A stretch of DNA of 64,000 bases from Diploscapter coronatus (lineage: Eukaryota; Nematoda; Chromadorea; Rhabditida; Rhabditidae), in NCBI GenBank assembly GCA_964036155.1, contig OZ038423.1:64557249-64621248 (forward strand), read 5' to 3'. How positions within the stretch are numbered: position 1 is the first letter of the stretch; every line of letters begins with the position of its first letter. The position numbers were made by a program, and so were the translations under genes. The notes below the pieces were generated by a model. The model ran no database searches and was not told where the DNA came from. It worked only from the letters and a program-made list of their open reading frames with translations. Shown piece by piece: positions 40,029 through 51,500 of this stretch.

Positions 40029-43000
40029 ATGAATCACAACCACAATGCGAGCCTCGTGAATGGACACGGACCCAATTCCAACTCGAGTTCGAATCAGAAC
40101 TATCAGCAGCAGCCGAGAGACCCCACTCCCAGCAAGGAAAGTCACAGCCAGACTCCGAACAGCAATTCGGCCATCAGGAGAAGTGAAATTTATCGGTGAT
40201 TTTTTTTTTTTAATTTCTCATTCTTTATGAATTATTGAAAAGATCCTCTAATTTACTCGTCATCGATTTGGAATAACTATCCGTTTCTTTTCTCTTATCA
40301 GCATTATTTAGCTTCCTAGCTGTACAAACTTTCCAAAAAGTCTCACTAATTTCACTATGTTCAGATACAACGCAGACAAGCCCTTGTTCACAGCAGCCTG
40401 GTCCCATAAATCCGATCTAAGATACAGACTAGCTGTGGGGACTTTAGCCGAACGAGAGCAAGGCAATAAAGTAGATATTTCTTCTCACAATACTTTCTAT
40501 TTCGAATTGCCTAGGTTTCAATAATTCAACTGGAAGAGTCAGGTCCTGGCGAGTTGGTCGAGAAGACGAATTTCCCCACGGATTTTCCTGTCAATGCCAT
40601 CAGTTTCATTCCTGACTTGGTATGCGCTTCTTTTTGTTTATTATAAGTTATAAGTTATGTGTGTTTGTAAAAGCCTATGTTCCTCATACAAGAAATATAG
40701 TAGACGAAATGAATTTTTTCAAAATGATAACAAACTTTTTTGTACATTATGGACTTATCCACATCATTTTGAATCTTGCATCTGATCTGCAAAAGATATT
40801 CTCTCCGTTATTTTACGCTATTATTTTTCAGGCTTGTCGATTCCCTGACTTGATAGCGACTAGTGGTGATTGTTTGAAGATCTGGAAAATCAACGACAAC
40901 AACTCAGTGTCCATCGAGTGTCAACTAACTAGCGTATGATTATTGACTTGGCTTATTGATTATCTTCGTTGATTTTGCAGAACAAATCGTCTCAATACAG
41001 TTCTGCCTTGACAAGCCTCACCTGGAATGAAGTCGAACCGAGACTGATCGGTACCTCCAGCATTGATACCACATGCACCATTTTTGAAATCGAGGTTACT
41101 TTTAAGAATCATCAAATTATTAGAACTAGCAAACAAATTTTAATGAGGAAGTAGTTCAATATTTTCGCACCATTTCTTATCGTGAGTTTTGTTGATGAAT
41201 TGAGTGAGGATAACTTTTTCTAAGTCACCCTGAATAGCTTTTAAAAGACAGATTTTCAGACAGGTCAAGCAATAGGAACAGTGAAGCCATCGTCGACGAC
41301 AGCCCAAGTGAAGACGCAGCTGATTGCGCACGACAAGCCCGTGCACGACATCGCGTTCAGCAAGGTTCACAATGGACAGGATCATTTCGCTACTGTTGGT
41401 ATGTATTTTTACTCTTTACCACTTTTAAGCCATCATAATTTCTACGAGACTCTCACATTGGATATTCCATAAGTTGTCTTCCCCAAAAATCTATTTTAAG
41501 GATATCTTGCAACAATAGTCTTTGCCGTGTTTCTGATTCAATTAATTTTTATGACTGATGAAAAACAGTTCAAACTTCATGCTCTTCAACAAGAATCGTT
41601 TATCATTTCGTGTTTTTCAGGAGCTGACGGCTCAGCCCGAATGTTCGACTTGCGTCATTTGGAGCACTCGACGATTGTCTATGAAGATCCCCACAAGACA
41701 CCTCTGATGCGGCTTGCCTGGAATCAGCAGGAACCTTTTTATTTGGCTACTTTTGCACAGGACTCTTCAGAGGTTAGACATTAATGTACATCTGACTTTA
41801 TGGACTGTATAAGATGGCGATTTCTAGACTACTTACAAAATAAATTACGGATTTTACTACTTTACGGATAAAAGGAAAGAGATGCGAGTAGGGGATAATT
41901 GTATTAATCATTGAAGTCTTATTCCTAAAATGGTAAAATTCATAATTTATTTTATCCGTAATTTAGAAAAAGCCAATAAGACTCACAAACCTTTAAATTA
42001 AAATTCACAAATCTTCATGATTAGATAATTTCTGTGACATGGGATCAGTAATAAATGAAAACTACTATCTAAATTTAATGTTAACTCTTAAATTATCTAG
42101 ATTTCCCAATTTTCTATTTTTCAGATAACAATTCTGGACATCCGAATTCCCTGCAATCCTCTCTCGCGACTAAAGAATCACAGCTTGGCAGTGAATGGAA
42201 TCGCCTGGGCTCCACATTCTTCATCACATATCTGTTCCGCAGGCAAGTTATTTCAAAGATCCGTTGTACACACATTGTTCACGTTCCTTGTGAGGTAAAA
42301 CAGTCTATGTTTTATTTTTGTAACTATTCATGATGTTATGCAGAATTTGATCATTTCATTGCTTTATCAAGAGAACACTTCAAGAACGTCCTTATTGATA
42401 TACACATTCATCCTGTGTTCTTTCACAGTTCATCTGTCTAATTACTCACAGTTCCTCTAACTCATTCCTTTTAGTTTGTCTTTCTCTTTATCATTCTCAC
42501 TTCTACAACGTCTGTCTGTATCTCTTCCCTCTCTCTCTCCCTCTCTTTACGTTTGTCTTTGTCTGTTTGCTCTCTTCATTCATCACTTTATTATGTTTCT
42601 CTGTGCCTGAACATGTTGAACATGCTTCCTCACTTCCTCGTCTTCTCATTGCAATTTACAATTCCCTCTGATAATGGCAGAATTACTTCAGGTGACGACA
42701 TGCAGGCCCTCATCTGGGACTTGCAGCACTTGCCGAGGCCTATCGAGGATCCGATTCTGGCCTATTCAGCTGCTGGAGAGGTGAGTTTTCTGTGAATTTA
42801 CTGCTGCTTCAAAATGATTCATTTTCAAATGTTTTGTCAAGCATTTTGTAAAGAGCGTAACAGGGAATCATTGAGTTCTATGATAAGATAAACTGTTCTG
42901 AAGTCATAGATTTTCAAAAAATAAAATCAACCAACTGCGCTAAATACTGACAACTATTCAAAGTGAGCTATGAGAATTGAAAGTATTCCATTTTTTACAT

Positions 43001-43240
43001 TCTTTTACATTCACATTGCTACTCATTATAGAATAATTGAGCGTAATCTTAATCGAATCTCGTATTCTCCAGATTTGAAAGCTATCTTCCGAAAAAAATC
43101 TTACCATTTCAATGATAATAGTTGAAAATAATAAAATGCGAATTAACGTCTTCCAGGTGTGTGCAGTTCATTGGGGACCGGTACATCAGAATTGGATCTG
43201 CATCTGCTTCAACAAATCGATGGAAATTCTTCGAGTCTAG
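40029..43240 (+). CDS. swan-1: WD40 protein of the AN11/DCAF7 (WDR68) family, SWAN-1-like
   Basis: Family members are scaffold WD40 proteins that bind DYRK/HIPK kinases and CUL4-DDB1; nematode SWAN-1 acts in Rac/actin signalling. Ten exons: 40029-40195, 40365-40470, 40515-40619, 40832-40933, 40981-41094, 41260-41398, 41621-41772, 42125-42242, 42692-42780, 43157-43240; 391 residues. A 55-residue N/Q/S-rich head precedes the propeller. Diagnostic stretches are [62 protein letters not shown] and [13 protein letters not shown], and the C-terminus is NKSMEILRV. The intron 42243-42691 appears to start with GC rather than GT (GCAAGT); no GT donor keeps the frame. A tandem paralogue follows 1.1 kb downstream. 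Confidence 0.92.
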
Positions 43241-44384
43241 AACAGGAAAGTCATGAGCATCAGACAGACGGTAGCTTTGCAATTATCTAATTACCTCGTC
43301 GCATTTAAGGTCAATCAAATTATTTATTTTATCTTTGTTGTGTTTTGAAAATCGCCGCCACATTCCACATCGTTCATTTATTCATTCATACATGGTGCAT
43401 TGTGATATCCGAGATTGAACATTATTATTCTTCTATTTTTATCATTGCCAATTCTAGAGAGGAAAGAGTTTTCAGCTTCATTGAAAGTCACACCATTATC
43501 TATTTAGAAAATGAATGCAGTTTGAGAAAGATAATAATTCTGATAGAAAATTATACGAACGAAATTTCCAGGGAACTTATTTCTTGATCGTTAAATTTTC
43601 ATTCAAATTCTCCCCAGAATTTCGACAATGATTTGGCTTTGGTATTCGTCTTCTCAAGCCGTCCAGATTCTGTCGTATTCCCTTTAGATTTCATGCCAAA
43701 CACATTTCCCATTCATTTCTTCATTTCAATTTCACCTTCTCACTTGTGATCTTCCCTTCGTACGCTTTTCATTTGATCTTACATTTAATTTTTGGGTTAT
43801 TACGTATTTTTTCGTACTTTTCATTTAGGCAACTTTTCTGTCATAACTTATGCACCACTTTAATGGCAATATTATATCAAGGTATACAGCTGCGAAGCAA
43901 AGTAAAGTTAAAATAAACTTCGAACTAACAGGCAATAACTGATTGAATACCACATGGTCAAGATACCATGAAATATCTCGAAAGTTTTATCTTATTTATT
44001 TACAAACCAATGGATTTCTATTTCAGCATTTTTCATCTGAATGCGACCGACCTTCCATCGCACCTCCCTGTCTATTCGCAACCCGATTTCGTCTTAATAT
44101 GCAAAGCGTTGCTGGCGGAGTTATCGCAGTTTCCAAGCCTTTGCTGGTATGGATTTTTGAAATTCTTTTCTTCGAAAATTATCGTGATTTATTGAGAAAT
44201 CTCTTGTTCAACGTATGAAAGAGATCATCTTCAATGCGTCATTTTGCAGTTTCGATTTTTTGCGATGAAAAATTTGTTCAAATCCTAGCTGGAAAAGGCT
44301 TTGTGCTGAAGTTAGACACACATCGAAACAAACCATGTTTACCAGTATCAAATCAGAACGTGTTGAACAGTCAATTTCCTTCAG
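43241..44384. other. Intergenic between the tandem WD40 genes
   Basis: A/T-rich, 1.1 kb. AATAAA at 43912 could polyadenylate the first gene, though it is far from the stop. No exon with homology to the WD40 head is seen; the short frames at 43943-44218 have no support. Confidence 0.5.
44375..44384 (+). other. Candidate trans-splice acceptor, second WD40 gene
   Basis: TTTCCTTCAG abuts the ATG at 44385 with no upstream coding exon. An acceptor directly joined to the start codon is a common spliced-leader arrangement in nematodes. Confidence 0.45.
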
Positions 44385-47300
44385 ATGGATCAGCCCTCGT
44401 CTTCCTCGTCCTCGCTACCGAGCCAGTCAGCCACATTTCTGTTCGGCACTCCCGGTTCCACCCGCACCGGTGCTCACTATGCAACCAATCTGGCCCCCCA
44501 GCCCTACATCGCCAACTCACATCCAACTGCTCACTTGCCTGCCACAATTCAGGCTCAGAACCCTATCAGTGGGCAGCAGGCAGGAAGCAGCAGTGCGCAA
44601 TCACAGGTCGAAATTTTTGCTATTTGTGTGACTGAGTAATAGTTTCTAAAACTAAAACTATCTGGAACGAATATATAAAAGTGAAAAATGAGTAAGATAT
44701 TATTGAGTTTGATTGGGGATGGCTAACGAGTCCTTTTAAAAACTTCGATAGCAGAATAAAGTAGGCTTAATGAAATTTCAAATACAACACAAATGTCATC
44801 AGAAAAGAATTATTTAGGCAAGAATTAAATTTTATCTATTCTTATCTTTGAAAATGATGAGTTTTTAGACTCAACATAACCCTCAGCCAACTCCTCAAAT
44901 GATGCAGACTGACGCTGTAGAGGTAGGGGAAATCATATGTCTAGAAATTTAATAAAGAACGTCCAGAATATGGACGCTGCAGGCCCGTCTAACCCTGACA
45001 CGAGTATGGGATCTGTTAGCAAAGAGGAGGATAAACGAAAGGTATGAATAGTTTTATTATTTTTTGCAATTACTTTCTGTCTAGCAGAACTTAAGCCATA
45101 TTTATCGTGCATACCCCCTTTAAGCCAAATATTTTGCTAAAATCTTGTTGCATATCCCATTATGTATCACTTTTCTATAACAAAATTATTTCTTGCGAGC
45201 CCCCTTCCCTAGGGTTTTTTTATGCTAACTTAAAATCTACCTGTCTAATTACTTTTCACATTTTAGGAAATTTACGGCTATGATGCCCCACATACTCTAT
45301 TCTCGAGTGCATGGAGTCTGGCTACAGATCCGCAGAGAAGATTTCGACTGGCTGCAAGCAGTTTCATTGAAGAGTACAGTAACAAGGTGAGAAAACTAGA
45401 ATTTTTGATCATTTGAAAGTCAAAAGAAAAAACATAAATTAGTATCGGAAAGGCTAAATGAAAATAATTCGTAATTTTCTCTTTTAATTTTAATTTCATA
45501 TTCCATACTGTTATCATGTTTTCTTCAATTTTCAAGCTACGTTTATTTTCTAATCTAATTTCCAGATTTATATCGTCCAGCTGGACGAAGAGGCAGGCGA
45601 ATTGGTGCTGCGAAATTCCTTCGACCACCCCTATCCCGCAACTAAAGTTGTAAGGAAAATGATTTTATTCTCGTTCATTTCTTTATCGATGAATTCAGGC
45701 CTGGATTCCCGACACGAAAGGAAACTACCCTGATTTGATAGCAACTTCTGGAGACTATTTACGTTTATGGAAGGTAGATTCAGTTACTTTTTGATCATTA
45801 TTATTTTCTTTTTCTAGCTGGGCGCAGACAACTCAGCCAAAATCGAGGCCTTGTTGAACACAAATCGAACAGCCGAATACTGCGCTCCTCTGACTTCTTT
45901 CGACTGGAACGAAGTCGATCTGAATCTAATCGGCACCAGCTCCATCGACACCACTTGCACTGTTTGGCAGCTCGAGGTCAGCATGACCGATTTCTTATTT
46001 TATGATATCAGGTTATTTTTATTCGAAAATGAGGAATGCAGTTTTTGCTAATAAAATCACGGCTGCCAAGTTACAAATATTCTCAGATTGTTTAACCTGA
46101 GATTTGTCGGTAACATAATCGTCAAAATCTACTAAAACCGAAAGTTTTGCTGCATCCCCGATTCATGATATTTATTATCATGCACGTTTTTCCTAAAATA
46201 ATAACTATTATTCCCCCCTTGCTTCTGGAATTTTGACAATTCTGCGTCTTTAGACTGGCCAGGCAATTGGATCAACCCGTTCAGTGGATGGAACTGTGCG
46301 AACTCAGTTGATTGCTCACGACAAGGAAGTATTCGATATATCATTCTCGAGAGGGAACAAGGATCTCTTCGCAAGTGTCGGTAGGTGCATTTTTCCAAGT
46401 TCTATTTCTTTTATTAGGGGAAGTTGTTATAACTTCACCTGGATATTATGCAGATCTGTGAATTCGAAACTGAAATTTTGCCTGAAAAATTCGATATCAG
46501 ATGTTTAGATTCTTTATGCTCTTTATATTCCATATCTTCAGGGGCGGATGGCTCTGTTCGTCTATTCGACCTTCGTCATCTGGAGCACTCGACGATCATC
46601 TACGAGGACGCCGCCCGCACTCCTCTGTTGCGACTCTCCTGGAATCGAAACGACAACAACTATTTAGCTACTTTTGCTATGGATAGTTGCGAGGTTTGAG
46701 AAATTATGTCAAACATTCTTTAAAAAACCCTTATATTTGCAGGTGATAATTCTCGATATGAGATTACCATGCACGCCTGTCGCTAAACTATCCAATCATA
46801 GGTAACAAGTTTCTCATTATAAACTTTTCAATTGCATTCGAATTTTTGAATTGAATCTTTTTTCTAACATTTTATTTCATTATTCCCGAATTTTGGACCG
46901 AATTAGTCAAATAATTGTTGCAGAGCTTCTATAAATGGCATATCGTGGGCTCCCCACTCTTCCAGCCACATTTGCACAGGAGGCGATGATTCGATGGCCC
47001 TTATCTGGGATGTGCACGAGCTACCGCGTCCTATCGACGATCCAATTCTGGCTTATCAAGCTGGAGGAGAGGTTAAAGAAAAACCTTTAAATCTAGTCGT
47101 TGATAATTATACTGAAAATTGACAAAATAATCAATCTTTCAACTGATTTTGCTCTATTCGCCTCAGCGAGATATCGTAACGTTCATAGATTGATCACTTT
47201 CAAAATTAACTCCATAAGAAGTGTGAAGGGAGGTAGATATTGCACACCCTTTGCAACTCTCCCTTTGCAGCCAACCCCCACAAAATAGCATGTGCCTTGA

Positions 47301-47518
47301 AGAGGGAAAAGATAGAAAAAAAGAGAAGAAGGAAAGTGAGGGAAAGGAGAGGCGTGGTTCGTGCAAAAGCGAATTGCAAGCAGTATGCAGTATCTACCTT
47401 CTCACAGGCCATAATATGAACGTTTTTTTTCTAGGTAAATCAAATAATCTGGTCAGTATCGTTCTCGGATTGGATATCGATTTGCTTCCGTAATCGACTA
47501 GAGGTTCTTCGGGTCTAA
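44385..47518 (+). CDS. swan-2: WD40 protein, AN11/DCAF7 family, tandem paralogue (SWAN-2-like)
   Basis: Twelve exons: 44385-44606, 44869-44922, 44967-45041, 45267-45386, 45566-45649, 45699-45773, 45818-45976, 46254-46380, 46542-46693, 46743-46801, 46924-47071, 47435-47518; 452 residues. The head is a longer Ser/Pro/Gln/Ala-rich tail (about 125 residues) than in the neighbour. The propeller repeats the same diagnostic blocks: [62 protein letters not shown] and [13 protein letters not shown], and ends NRLEVLRV. Three intron positions in the propeller coincide in place and phase with the neighbour, while others differ, which shows an old tandem duplication. The last exon is diverged but has exactly the same length (28 codons including the stop) as in the neighbour. 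Confidence 0.9.
47218..47410. mobile_element. Imperfect palindromic element in the last intron of the second WD40 gene
   Basis: The left side reads GTGTGAAGGGAGGTAGATATTGC and the reverse complement of the right side GTGAGAAGGTAGATACTGCATA, followed on both by TTGCAA and TTTGCA matches over about 50 bases. The centre is GA-rich. It resembles a decayed MITE or hairpin within intron 47072-47434. Confidence 0.45.
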
Positions 47519-48589
47519 TTGAGCTGAGCTAATTGCAGAGAGGTAAGAAATTGCTCTTCATGACTTTCTGATTTCTGATCGTACGAATTCTACAACTTGT
47601 GGCCTTATTGTCATCCACTATCTAATCATGTTGTTCGTCTATTTTGTAGAAAAATATCTTGACTATCAAATATTCAACGCAGGTTCTTCATGTCATTTGA
47701 TTTGATATTGGGATATTCGAAGATTTCGTGATTTTTAATGTGCTTTTATTCATCTTCATCTTACGAAGGGATAAACTAAACTCGTTTCTTTGATATTATC
47801 AAAGTACTTTAATTTCGTGTACTCGATTTATCACATCGTGCACATTTTCCTGTTTTCTGCATCGACTGTATATTTCTCTCGTTTGTTTGAATCGAAATAT
47901 CTGATGTTTCACGGTCTCACTCTCTTCTCTTCTTCATTTTCTCCAATCATTCATTCATTCATTCAATTTGTGTATCTGTTGAGAACGAGCATAAAATTTC
48001 CATTTTCCACATTGTGTAGGATATCTCTTTGAGATTTCATTTTTCTAAACAGCGATTATTCATTTTTTTTATAAATACTCTTGTCATTTGCGATGTTTAG
48101 GTAATAAATATTTATAATTCATCAAACGTGAATATTATAAACTTTCAGAAGGAAAAGTAATAGACTCTGAATCCCTGCGTTTCAGGTTACAACGTGAAAG
48201 ACATTCGAAATAAATTCAAATAAAACAACTAGTCAAACCAGGAAGGAATGATTTGACAATAAGAAAGAAAGAAATGAATAAAAATAGGATAAAATATATA
48301 TTGATCCGATATTTATGACAACAATTCCATATTCCAATTGACTATTCAAATCTCATACATATCAGAACAACACACAATTTGTGAAATGCACTAAAATGAT
48401 TATTAACGACAATTTAGAAAACATCGATGACACTCGAAAGTGGTAAAAATAACGATCTCTCAGGCATTCACCTCATTACGCATGTCAGGATGTCATGTTT
48501 TCCAAATGCTCATTATCAGATTTTCGAAGAACAATTTGAATAGAATTAATTCTTTTAAAAAGTGATAAAAAAATACGATAACGAACCCC
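47519..48589. other. Convergent 3' intergenic region
   Basis: A/T-rich 3' flanks of the WD40 gene (+) and the channel gene (-). AATAAA at 48103 on the + strand is a possible distal signal for the WD40 gene. No gene or RNA fold is recognised. Confidence 0.5.
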
Positions 48590-51500
48590 CTATGCACCTG
48601 TTTGTTTATCCTGCTCCTCATCGGGAGCGAACCTGACAGACTTGCTGTTGAGACTGCAACTGGTGTTGGTCTCCCAACTGCTCTCGTCTGCATGACTCGT
48701 GCTGCTGCTGCCCTCCTCCTCCAGCAGTCCCTGTCCGATGAACAGTTCCGGTAGATTCTCCCTCTCCCCGTCCTCCCTTTCCTCTTCAACGTCTTCGACT
48801 TTCGTCTCCTCTATCCTCTTCTCATCGGAATCCGGATATAGCGCTAGTGATTGTCTGTATACTGCTGATACTAAGGCGACTTCTTGTCCCACCTAAATTA
48901 TATAATTCAATCAATCGCCGGTTGCTCATTGTATTATTTCAATATCATCAGGATCGTGCAAAAAATGCCAATTTCATAAATTCGAAATCGAAATTTCAAA
49001 CTTTCAAATAAATTTGGCACAATCCTGAATTAGTCCATGCATCTATGACACAAATTGATGAACAATGCATAAAATGACAATTCAACACACACAATTACCG
49101 TGTTCTCTTTATCTGACACAAATTTCCCATCGACTAAAGTAAGACATACACAATTTGCGCGTTACGTCACTTTCTTTACTACTTTAGCTGGCGATATTTT
49201 ACTTTTCCTACGCTTCAAATTCACGATACTCTGCTCTTCACAGAATTCTTTTTTTTTTAATTCAGTACTCTGATAATCTCGCAGGGCCGATAATCTCTGT
49301 TCTTTGAAGGTCGCCTCTGACTCTTTCGAAATTGACGGGTTTTAGCTTTCTTCCCACGTTCTTCTTCTAGTAATAAATTATTTTCGTACTCATTTTTTTA
49401 TCTAATCATATCCTAACATGTCGTTTCTTTACCATAATATTTGGATAAAATATAAAGCATACCTATTCTGAGATAGTTAGAACTTTCATCGCCCCACCAC
49501 TGTTTGGTGCGGAAACGAATGGATTTACTCATTGCTGCTAAACCATGATTATGCTCAGCAGAAACGCATAAAATATATCTGGAAACTTTCTTTTAGTTCA
49601 AATTGAAAACAGAAGTATACCGAGTATCAGGGAGAAGGTCTGTGATTGTGAATTTGTTCGATTTCCCAACTCTATATTTATTCCAATACAGAAATTGCGG
49701 GGCTGGCTCTTGAGCATATTGGACAATATACCTCTGAAATTAATAAACGAAAGAAGTTGAACTTATCTTAAAATGAAATAAAGTGATGTTTTTCCTGCTT
49801 TATCGAAAAAAAACTAAACGTGGAGCTGATTGAATTATTCTGATTGCGCAATATTCAATACCCCGTCTTAATGTCCCAGCAGAGTGATTCAATTATAAGC
49901 ATATAATTTTGCTAATATAAACGGGAGAATGGGAAGAAGGTGGATCCTTTTCGGAATGAATCAAGAATATCACTCTCAAATACTTATGTGGTTTATAATT
50001 ATTATTGGTAGTCGGAATAAATTCGCCATCGAGTAAGTTGTTATCGATTATCTTCAAGTTTGTGCATACAGTCTAATTGTAATCCCAATTAACTCTCGGT
50101 CATAACATGTTTACTAAACGTAAAGTTCCTTACTTCAGGGCCATTGTTGACCTTCGGACTTTTCCAGGAAACAGTAGCACTTTCGCTGCTGATTGCATCT
50201 AGACGAATGGTCTGAGGCACTGTTGATGGCTCTGGAATATTCATTTCATTAATTATATTTCACAGTATTAAGAGGAATTATCAATTCATTCATTCGAAAA
50301 ATGGTATAAATCAGTAACATAATATTTCGATGCATAGGCATTAGTGAAAATCCAGATAATTCCACCTGTATATTCCTGAGTCTTAGCAGGTTTGCTACAT
50401 CCGAATCGGGTTGTGGTGACAACTTGGAATTCATAGAGAGTGAAACTCTTCAGATTTGTCACGAGGAATCGATCCGTGTTGATGAAGTCCACAATCACTG
50501 CATTGCATCGCTTCTGCGGATTCCTCGGTTTGTAAGTTAGAGAAAACCAGTATCTACGCCCCTCCTCAACCTAAATTTTACAGGTTATGCAATAAGTTAA
50601 AGACAATTGGCAAGTGCTATGTGTCGAAATTTCTGAACATTTCGTTTTCCACACTATTTCCCAATACTCTTACATCGAGTCTATCTCTAACTATTGCGTT
50701 CCGATGTGTAGTATCAATTTTTCTTATCTTGCCATAAATAAATTTCACTAAATTAAAGCCATGTGAAGACTAATAATAAACTTGTTGAAAATCATAAGGG
50801 AAAATATTGACGAAAAATTATATATAAAAGCGAAAATTAGCCCACATAAATAGGGTGTTTCCATTTGAGCAGAACAGAGTCAGCCGTTGCGTGTGAAACT
50901 GACAATTCTCTAGGCGGATCTGGGGGATCTGAAAATGAAGGATAATTTGATTAAATATCATTTTGTGGCTTACCGGGCAACAATGATTGTTGTTCGTCAG
51001 CCCTGTCGACTAATGACTTCATAGCTAAATGATGAAGATCAGCTTTTGTAGCAAGGAGATTTAAGTTACCAGTGAATTTGAGATAATTCAGAGCACTGAC
51101 AGTCTCGAACAGCTTCCGCATCGCTTCCCTCTTCATTGCTTCGATCCTCTTTTGCTGCACTTCCTTCAGCCAGGATAAGGGGTCCTAAAATGGGAAAAAA
51201 TTACAAATGATAAATGAATTGAACACATGCAAAGAAACGACAGTAGACTGACAGATTGAACTCAAACGAAACAATGCAATCACCGATACAAACACAGGAA
51301 AAGGAAATAGAAACACGACAACATACATATTTGATCCATTCAACTCTGGGAGGCTCCTGAAATGGAATTTAGACAGAGGAAAATGGAATAGAAGTCGAGC
51401 AAACAAAGGATAGATGAATAAAAATATTGAAAACTAAAAATACTGTCCATTTATTTATAAATTCTCAAAGAAACTATTTCTCATTAATGGACAGTATTTT

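Noticed and set aside
39533..40186. 217-codon + frame overlapping the first exon of the first WD40 gene
   Set aside because: It crosses a GA-rich tract and reads the WD40 head in the wrong phase; no splice or domain support.
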